Below are positions 56,501 to 64,000 of a stretch of 64,000 nt of DNA, in pieces. The notes below the pieces were generated by a model. That model was given only the letters and a program-made list of their open reading frames with translations. It did no database searches and was not told the origin of the DNA. A program made the position numbers and the translations under genes. The stretch's first letter is position 1. Every line of letters starts with the position of its first letter. The stretch comes from Lotus japonicus (lineage: Eukaryota > Streptophyta > Magnoliopsida > Fabales > Fabaceae): NCBI RefSeq assembly GCF_012489685.1, contig NC_080045.1:66672722-66736721 (forward strand), read 5' to 3'.

Positions 56501-59500
56501 GAAAGTTCCCTGCCCACCTTCACATGTACATTCTTTAAATCCTTGTTTGATGAACCAGTTCTTAGATACATGCTCCCAAAGTCAAACCACAGAGTTAATA
56601 ACCTTGGAAGTGCCTGAAATAGATTCTTGTGCCCCCTGTGAAGTCCTTTTGCATAGAATAACAGCACATCAGGAACATAGGACCACCAACGCCTCTCATT
56701 ATTCAAGTTTGAAGAGCCAACAGCAACAGCTGCTTGTCTAGGACCAAGTTCAAAATTCTCCTCCTGGCGTTTCCTAGCATCACCCAGCACTTCATCACAA
56801 TACTTAGCCATGTAGAAGTATCCTTTCTCCCATTTAGGCTGCAGTTCCCTCACCCTGGTGTAAAGACTTATCACATCTTCCTTCTGTTTCTGCCCAGTGT
56901 AATGAGTCCACCTTGAATACAGAAGAAGAGTCTTGGCAATATCTCTGTTTTCATTTAGGGCTTGACTTTCACAAACAATAGGCACTGAGTTAAGTGGCAC
57001 AAGGGAAAGGCTAGTAATAGATGACATTGCAGCGGAGCCTAAAACCTCAACAGGCATATTCAAGAGAGATTGTTGCAATACTGCAATGGCACCATCAGAC
57101 CGACGGGTGCTCCAAAGAAGTTTTGCTTTTTCCATGTGGACATTAGGTGCACCAGATGCCTGGGCTTCTAAAATTGCTCTGTTGGCTGTTTCATAATGAC
57201 CAGCCAAGCGACATAGTTTTGAATACTGAAGCCAGCAATTTCCAACTTGAGCACCAAGACCACTTGCACCAAAAACCAGTCTCCTGAGTGCCAAGAGTGG
57301 CTCCCTAGCCCAAAGTGACGACTGAGTAATTCTGAGTCGGTTGTCCCAATTTTCCACCAACTTAGAGAAAGCTGGATCATCTAAGTAAAATGATTTATCC
57401 AAGAACGAATCATCACCCAAAAGAGAATGGAAGTCCTCCAATTCCCGTAGAAAGTGAAGTTTTACGGCAAACGGGTAGGCCCTCATGTAAGAATCCATTC
57501 CTGCAGCAGCTAGGGGAGCAATTAGCGACTGCTTGGACAAAGCGATTTTCTCTGCAACTGAGAAGTGGTCCTTCTTCATCATTGCCTGCAGAATCTTTGC
57601 GACACTCAAGTCAAATGAAGCATTATTTTCAGAGCTACTGCAAACTAAACCATCTTCTTCAGCTCCACTAAGGTACTCATCCATCAAACCCCACCTGCCA
57701 AGCCTCCAGGCTGCCTGCACACCTTGCATGCACCAAGCTTTCTTGTACTTACAAATCCTAGAAACTAAACCATCAACATGAGTCACCATGGCCTGAAGGT
57801 GGCACATGTTTAGTAAACAGTTAAGAACATCGGAATGGCTCTGAACTGACTCTGGCTCCATCTGCAAAGCTTGTTCACAGGAAGTTAAAACATCAGCCCA
57901 ATTCCCGGCCTTTTTGTTCATTAACAGCTGATCCTTTAACCTCAAAGATTTACTTAAAGATGATAAGCCAGATAGACCATCTGGTTCATCCAAACAGCTG
58001 TATATTTCCATAAGATGTGAAACATCTTCATCCTCAAAGATGGCACTCTTCTCAGCAGCAGGGTTGAAAGCACCTGACTTTCCCCTCACATAGGACTCAA
58101 AGTACATAAAGGACCTAGCATAGGCCTGACACCTAAAGGAAGCACTAGCAAGAGTCACCTTCGGAATTGCATATAGAAGCTCTGAAACATATTTACACTG
58201 TACAAGGAGTTGGTCCTGATCTGTCATGGAATTTGAACTTTGATTCTTTGACTTTTGTTGTTTAGAGATTGATGATTGAGAAAGGGTAAGAGCAAGCTCT
58301 TGTTGAACATCATCCACCCATTGTCCTAGATTATCAAGAAGAGTAAACACAGATTGAATACAAACTTCACTTTGACCGTCGATGAATCCGTGAACTGAAG
58401 CACCGCTGTTCTCTGATGCAGCTTCATCAAGAACAGATAAGATTTCTTCCGTTATGCCGTGCCGTGCCTCCTGAGTACCATGGCAAACAGCATTGAGAAC
58501 TAAGTAGGGAAGCAAATATATTGCCGTTTGCATATCCTGGCGTACAATACCTCGACAGGCATTGAAGATGGTTGCACGAGTTCCAGTAGCATGAACAGTC
58601 AGTTTTTTTATCCAACTGAAAATCCAGTCTCTAAATGACATGGATGGGCGGTAAATAGGGCCAGCAGATGTTGAGTCAGAAACTTTAGGAAGCTGAAACT
58701 TAGATGTTAAGCATGGGGCTATTATCTCTTTCACATAATTAGAGAAGCGGTCCCATAATTTCTGGCCCCTATTACTCACCCCACTACTACCAGTGGAAGT
58801 TTTTATCTCAGATGCAAAAATGTTGCAATTATCTCCATTCTTTTGTGGCTGTGATGTTTTAGTTGAAGCATTCTCATCAAGTGACGCCTCACAACCAGCA
58901 AACTTTAACAGCTCCTGTATAGCTAATGCAGCAGAGTCTTGAATAAGAGTATCAGGTGCAGATCTAAATGCCCGAGCTAGATGTTTGTGGATCAGCTCAA
59001 ATATGAGGTCATCATCAGAGCATTGAATTTTGAAACGTTGACATGAAAATACTTTTACTTTAGCTGGGTCAACAGCACCAAGGGATCCAATGCAATCAGC
59101 ACAGACTAACTTCAACCGCTGCCCAACTGTTTTCCTTGATTCCTCTGCGCATCCTCTTAATAATGATGTGATCAAAGAACTCAAGACATCCAAATCTGAA
59201 CCAGCTTCAGCAGTAATTAGAGCTGTAACATCCTTCCACCTCAAATTCAGAAGCTTGCGAAGCTCACATGCTACCATGTACCTCACATTTAAGTTCTCAT
59301 GATTTAAACCATCAACAATGTCTCGCAATTGATCCTTCAAAGTCATTGTCCCACGAGCATCCTCAATTGCTTTGATCACTTCCGTCAAAGCAGGTATGCA
59401 GGGCAAAGGGGGGAACTCACATATATGCTGCTTTAGGATAACCTTGTTCCTAAAAACAAGTTCTTCTAAAATTTGTACCACTTTGTCCAAATGTATTGAG

Positions 59501-62500
59501 GGCGTTTCTTTGTCTCTCTCCAGGAAGGGAAGAAGAGAAGCAAAAACTTGAGAAATTATATGTTTAATGCTAGATGGTGATACCTTACCCAATTGCTTTA
59601 TGAAAAAATGCAAAACAGACAGACCCTCCATTTTCAATGATTCTTTATCTATAGCATGCAAGAGAAGAACCATCAATTTTGGCACATAAGTATTAAGATG
59701 AGAACCCATCATTCTAATCAGCATCTCAATACGGTTCAATGCCTGTTTTCGAAGCACAAAATCATCAGAATGGAGCATTTTTCTGTCTATACTTTGAAGA
59801 AGGTGAGCAAAATGATTCCTTAAAAAACATGGAAGATCTTCCGCACCAGTGAGAACTTTAGCAACCCCTTTAACCATCTGAGGCACTCTAGCTAACCTGT
59901 CAACAAAGAGAAGAATAACAAGTTAAGGACAGCAAAACTCATTTACTCGTAATTGCCATTATTTTGTTTCCTATAGCTCCTATTATAACTGTACGAAAAA
60001 GTATGAGCCCCTTTTTTGCTAATTAGGGAAGGCTATAGGAGTATTATGAAACAAGTAAAAGTGTCGGAATTACTATAGTTGATAGTCAATCGCCACGGTG
60101 AAATAAACCAGTTGCTGTTAGTCAATATGAGTGAATACATACAAACAAATAATTATATAGCTAAATCTGAGGCAACAACAATTTAGTTCCAAATACTAAT
60201 ATCCAAGATTGAAGGCTTTCAAGTTTCAACCACAATGTAATCAACAAATTCCAGCCAGAAACCAAATAGCAATCAAGTCCCAGAAACCATTAAATTACCT
60301 TCTGCTTATCTCATCTGAATCATCACCATCCGTAAAGCATATAAGTTCATCTAGAAGAGCTGGTAAAGCCGCCGCAAATAATTCCTGCTTGTCAGAACCA
60401 ATCCGTGCATGGTAAAACTGCACGGCAGAAAGCAAATGTTGATCATCTGTTTGATGAAGAGCAAAAGCAAGCACTTTGGGCAGCCAGTGAACTATTAGAG
60501 AGTCCATAGCAGTGTTCAAACACTTGGCCAACTCAGATAAGGTATCAACTGCTTGAGGATTACACTCCTGAGATACAATAAGCTTTGGGAGAACAAAAGG
60601 AATCATTTTCTGGACAAGTTTTTCAGTCTTAACACCAAAAACTGCTTCTGCAAACTCCCTCACTAAGACTGACCGGCTGGCAAGTCTCTCGGACAGATAA
60701 TCATACAGTTCATTACGAATATGAACATCTTTAGAAAGAATAAGCTCAAGACCCCCTTTAAGATGGAAATTGCAAGACTTGTGTATTAACCTTGATGCAT
60801 TCATTCTCACCGTCACATGTACACTATCAAGCTGATCAATCAACAGTATAAGACAACATAAGAACAATTTGCTACCTATATCAACAGCAACCATTATTTG
60901 TGCTATACATTCCATTAAAGTCTCTAATATACGTGGACTTTCGGCAACTTCCATGGCATGTTTAATCAAATCCAATAAGTTTTGCTCCTTACTTTTGTCA
61001 GTGTCTCCAGCAAATATTAAACTAAGAATATGATCATCCATAAAGGAACTGATCTGACTGCAAAATGTTTCTCTCAATTCCGTGCTCCTGCTAGTCAGAA
61101 TAAATTTTACACATTTTATCCATTCAAACCTTGTTTTGAGCAGAATATCAGGGGTTACATGTGCAAGGATCCGATGAATAACTTTCACACAGGAAATCTG
61201 GACATCTTCTGAAGATTCATCAAAAAGAAGTTCAAAAAATAAAGACTGCAGTTGATTGAAGTTACAGTCCAAACTAATGTCTGCATCTGCATTATAAGTA
61301 TCAGATCGAAGACTGATTGGAGGATGCTGGCCTTTGTGATTGCAAATAAATTTTTTGTCACATTTTGAACAGTTAAAACCTTGCAGTAAATGATCTACTG
61401 TCCAACATGTTCTTCCACTTTTCACGTTCAGAAACAATTTGCATTCGTTTATATGTAGACCAGATACAGGTCTTCGGCATCCATAAAGACATGACAATAG
61501 GCCAAGCGAAAAGGGAAGATATTTCTTAACCGTCTCATTATCTCCTTTTAAGTACCTGCACAATGGGTGGGGAGTAGTAAACAACCGGAGACTTGTCTCT
61601 ACATCATTTTCAAGAGATACAAATTCCATCCATGAACATTGATATGATAGGGAAACTTACAAACAAATACATGATTGAGAAAAAAGAAAAAATACTTAAG
61701 AACAAGGAACATCCGTCATAAACTTAAAACAGGAAAACAATTGAAAACCAAGTATTTCATTTTGACGAAAAGAAGAAATATAAAATGGATGGCTCAAAAA
61801 AAAAGATTTTACCATTTGAAAGTTAAGGATCATAAATTGAATCCAACAAGACTAAATGACATTGAAAAGCAAGTCCCAATATATATGTGTGTGTGTGTGT
61901 GTTAGTTTTAAATAACAGAAAATCCATCCTAGGAAACCAGCAATTCAAAAGAAAGAAAAATAATTCAGCAAGAATATGTTCATTTAATCAGCTCTTGCAA
62001 TTGATAAGACATCGAAATTAATAATTGAGAAGTTTCATGTTGATCATACGCCTATATTCAAACTAACCAATAACCAGGTCCAACCAACATGTTACTGAAA
62101 TCATGTATGTAAAAACAACCACTCAGATTTCTTACTCCATCCTTTTAAAGACAGGAGATGATACATCAAGACCAGACCACAAAACCATCACTGGCATAGA
62201 AATAGCAGCTTCAGCTCTGACTTCTTCAGCTTCATCACGAAGACCCAAATCTAAAAATTCAAGGACAACTTCATTGTTCAAGCTTGGGCCTAGCTTCGAT
62301 ACTACTTGAAGAGAAAGGCATTTTGTTTTCCATGTACAATGATTATCAGTAGCAAGAAGCATGTGAGTCCAGGGAAGTTTAAGCAAAACAAGCATAAGGT
62401 CTACATGGTAATTCCCATCTTGTAATGGATTGTTCTCTTTGAAAGAGCCACCTGATTGAGTAGTCACAAGTGATGTAGGTCAGGAGCATAAAATAGCAGG

Positions 62501-63897
62501 CCACATACATGAAGTACAGTAAAGGATACAACAAGAAAAATTAGTCAAATCATCATATTTGGTTGCTTATCATCATTATATGCCCTAGAAGAACCTAACT
62601 CAACCCTCACTTAACATGCAGAAGGGCAACTCAGGACTGTGCTAGAAACCTAGAATGCTATTAGCAACAAGATATCAAGAAATGAAAGAACATTTGAAAA
62701 TAGTCATGTTTGACAATGGAAGACTATGTCATACAATATATTTTAATAAGATTCTATTTACATACATAATGGACAAGAACTCCACATGCAATATATTATT
62801 TGAAAGAACAAGCTAGAAGCTACTGCTCCATTTCCAAGTCATAGTGATTTTGTGTTTAAGACATGGGTGACATTAGGTGAGAAAGGGTAAAATGAATTGC
62901 TCATTTATAAAAAATTGCACCAGCCAAAAGTCAGAATCCAATTCTGACCTTTAAGAGAACTGGTCAGAATGCTAACAGTCCTTATAATTTACTTACTACG
63001 AAACAAAGTCACAAGGCAAAGTAATGTCATCGCCTAGAAAGAAGTATAATTTTTTTATATTAAGGAAAAGGTAGAAGTTAATTCACAGTATCGATGAAGG
63101 TAAGGTCAAAAGCTTACTTCGCAAAAGCAACATGCTGTGAATTCCTTCCAGGTAGGTGGTGATATCTACAGTCATGGAATTTCCTTGTTTTGCCTATAAT
63201 GAAAGACAACTTTATTGGAAATGAAACAAATTATATAACAGGAATTTTCCTATGATGACAGATGACTTTATTGAAAATGATACAAATTATATAACAAAAC
63301 TTGCACCTATAACCTACCTACCTGATCAGCTATCCAAGGAAGCCATGCAAGCATCTGCTGAAATATTCTGAGAGACAGATCAGTCTCTGGATAAATAGAA
63401 AAGGCAATGCATAGCATGCTAAGTGCAGATAAAGCAATATCTGGCCTCAAAGAACCAGGTCTGGAAGCAGGGGCATTCAATGATTGAACAAATGAAAGAA
63501 GAGATTTATTCATATGGTTAGCATAATCTTCTACTCTATGGCAAGTAACTATACAACTATATTTGCATTCCACCTCAAGACTTGCATCTTCAACAACAAC
63601 TTCATTAATTTTTTGTCTCTTGAGCTTTACATTATCCATACCCTGAATCGGCCTCTTTTGGCCAAGCCTCATGCTTTCATTTGACTTATCATCATATGCT
63701 AACATGGTTAAAGTCTTATTATTTCCTTGAATTCCCCCAACAAGACGCGGACCAAGAGTAGATACAGCCACTTGAAAGCACTCTATTAGAGGCCAACATG
63801 GTTCCGGCTGATAGAGAGCAGATATGAGATATTCTGGCTTCCAGACATGAGGGGGGCAAACTTGAACAATCCTAGCATAGGCACTGCATAAGGCAAC
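53581..63897 (-). CDS. ATR: ATR checkpoint kinase (PI3K-like protein kinase), N-terminus beyond window
   Basis: Nine exons on the minus strand join with GT-AG sites and consistent phases: 63322-63897, 63118-63193, 62136-62451, 60299-61555, 56518-59896, 55816-56385, 54439-55062, 53966-54160, 53581-53748. They give 2386 residues to the TGA; plant ATR is about 2700, so about 300 are missing. The N-terminal parts are helical repeats. The 3.4-kb exon carries the UME region and, further on, FAT-domain sequence. The kinase domain starts in exon 55816-56385 with SLQRPKKIVLLGSDG across the splice, FLCKPKDD (catalytic Lys), GLGDRHGENILF (catalytic loop) and HVDFSCLFDKG (activation loop). The FATC end is KMYIWWMPWF. 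ATR senses single-stranded DNA at stalled forks and activates the replication checkpoint. The frame is intact throughout, so it appears functional. Confidence 0.93.
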
Positions 63898-64000
63898 CTG
63901 AAAATGATACAATTAGAACCTCTTGAACAATTCACTGTCTGAAGTCAATCAGCTTGCAGAAAAAGGGGCAAGTATCTATTGAATAGCTAGCTCCCTAGTT

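Noticed and set aside
61556..61629. Start of ATR exon at the in-frame ATG 61629
   Set aside because: The phase of the preceding exon (ends at 62136) and the acceptor CATTGTGCAG fit an exon start at 61555. The upstream 25 codons are therefore intronic.

Overview
The window is nuclear DNA of a flowering plant. Long spliced genes with GT-AG introns, AT-rich intergenic DNA, MITEs, a Sirevirus-type copia element and a plant-type ATR kinase gene all point to this. Several dispersed repeats (the GGCTTAAATGCAC MITE, the CATGTTTGG intron MITE, the GATGATTACAAG-type copia LTR) look like those common in papilionoid legumes. A legume such as Lotus or a relative is my best guess, but the genus is not provable from the sequence alone.

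Left gene block (1-18528). It starts with the 3' part of an MFS/TetA-like transporter gene (+, 1-2561). Next come a complete four-exon gene for a DNL/Zim17-type zinc-finger protein with a poly-Asn tract (-, 3735-5847), about 6.5 kb of repeat-rich DNA without a gene (GCGACGG repeats, a reverse-transcriptase RNase H relic, SINE-like pieces, a MITE, AT microsatellites), an intronless type I MADS-box gene (-, 12390-13106), and a five-exon DCAF8-like WD40 gene (-, 14288-18528). Between this block and the array sits a Mutator-like element with intact TIRs and a 9-bp target duplication (19333-20295).

Centre (20428-50850). This is a local satellite array. Its degenerate monomers are about 160-180 bp long, roughly 17 kb in total and about 100 copies. 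It carries higher-order repeats, including a clear 2275/2097-bp unit in three tandem copies at 43.97-50.24 kb. The array is split by three LTR-retroelement insertions, each with an intact 5-bp target duplication: a 1207-bp solo LTR (23532-24738), a 2698-bp solo LTR (29822-32519), and a complete 9108-bp Sirevirus-like copia element (34860-43967). The two 885-bp LTRs of the last element differ at only 2 positions, yet its pol region carries one frameshift and one stop codon.

Right gene block (51393-64000). A two-exon PPR-SMR protein gene (+, 51393-52869) converges on a very long ATR checkpoint-kinase gene (-, 53581 to beyond the last exon seen at 63897). Nine exons of the latter give about 2386 C-terminal residues, including the UME, FAT, kinase and FATC regions. 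The start lies outside the window.

The genes are ordinary single-copy housekeeping or regulatory genes with no evident pathway in common. The unusual part is the satellite array with its layered organisation and its retroelement insertions between two gene-rich blocks.
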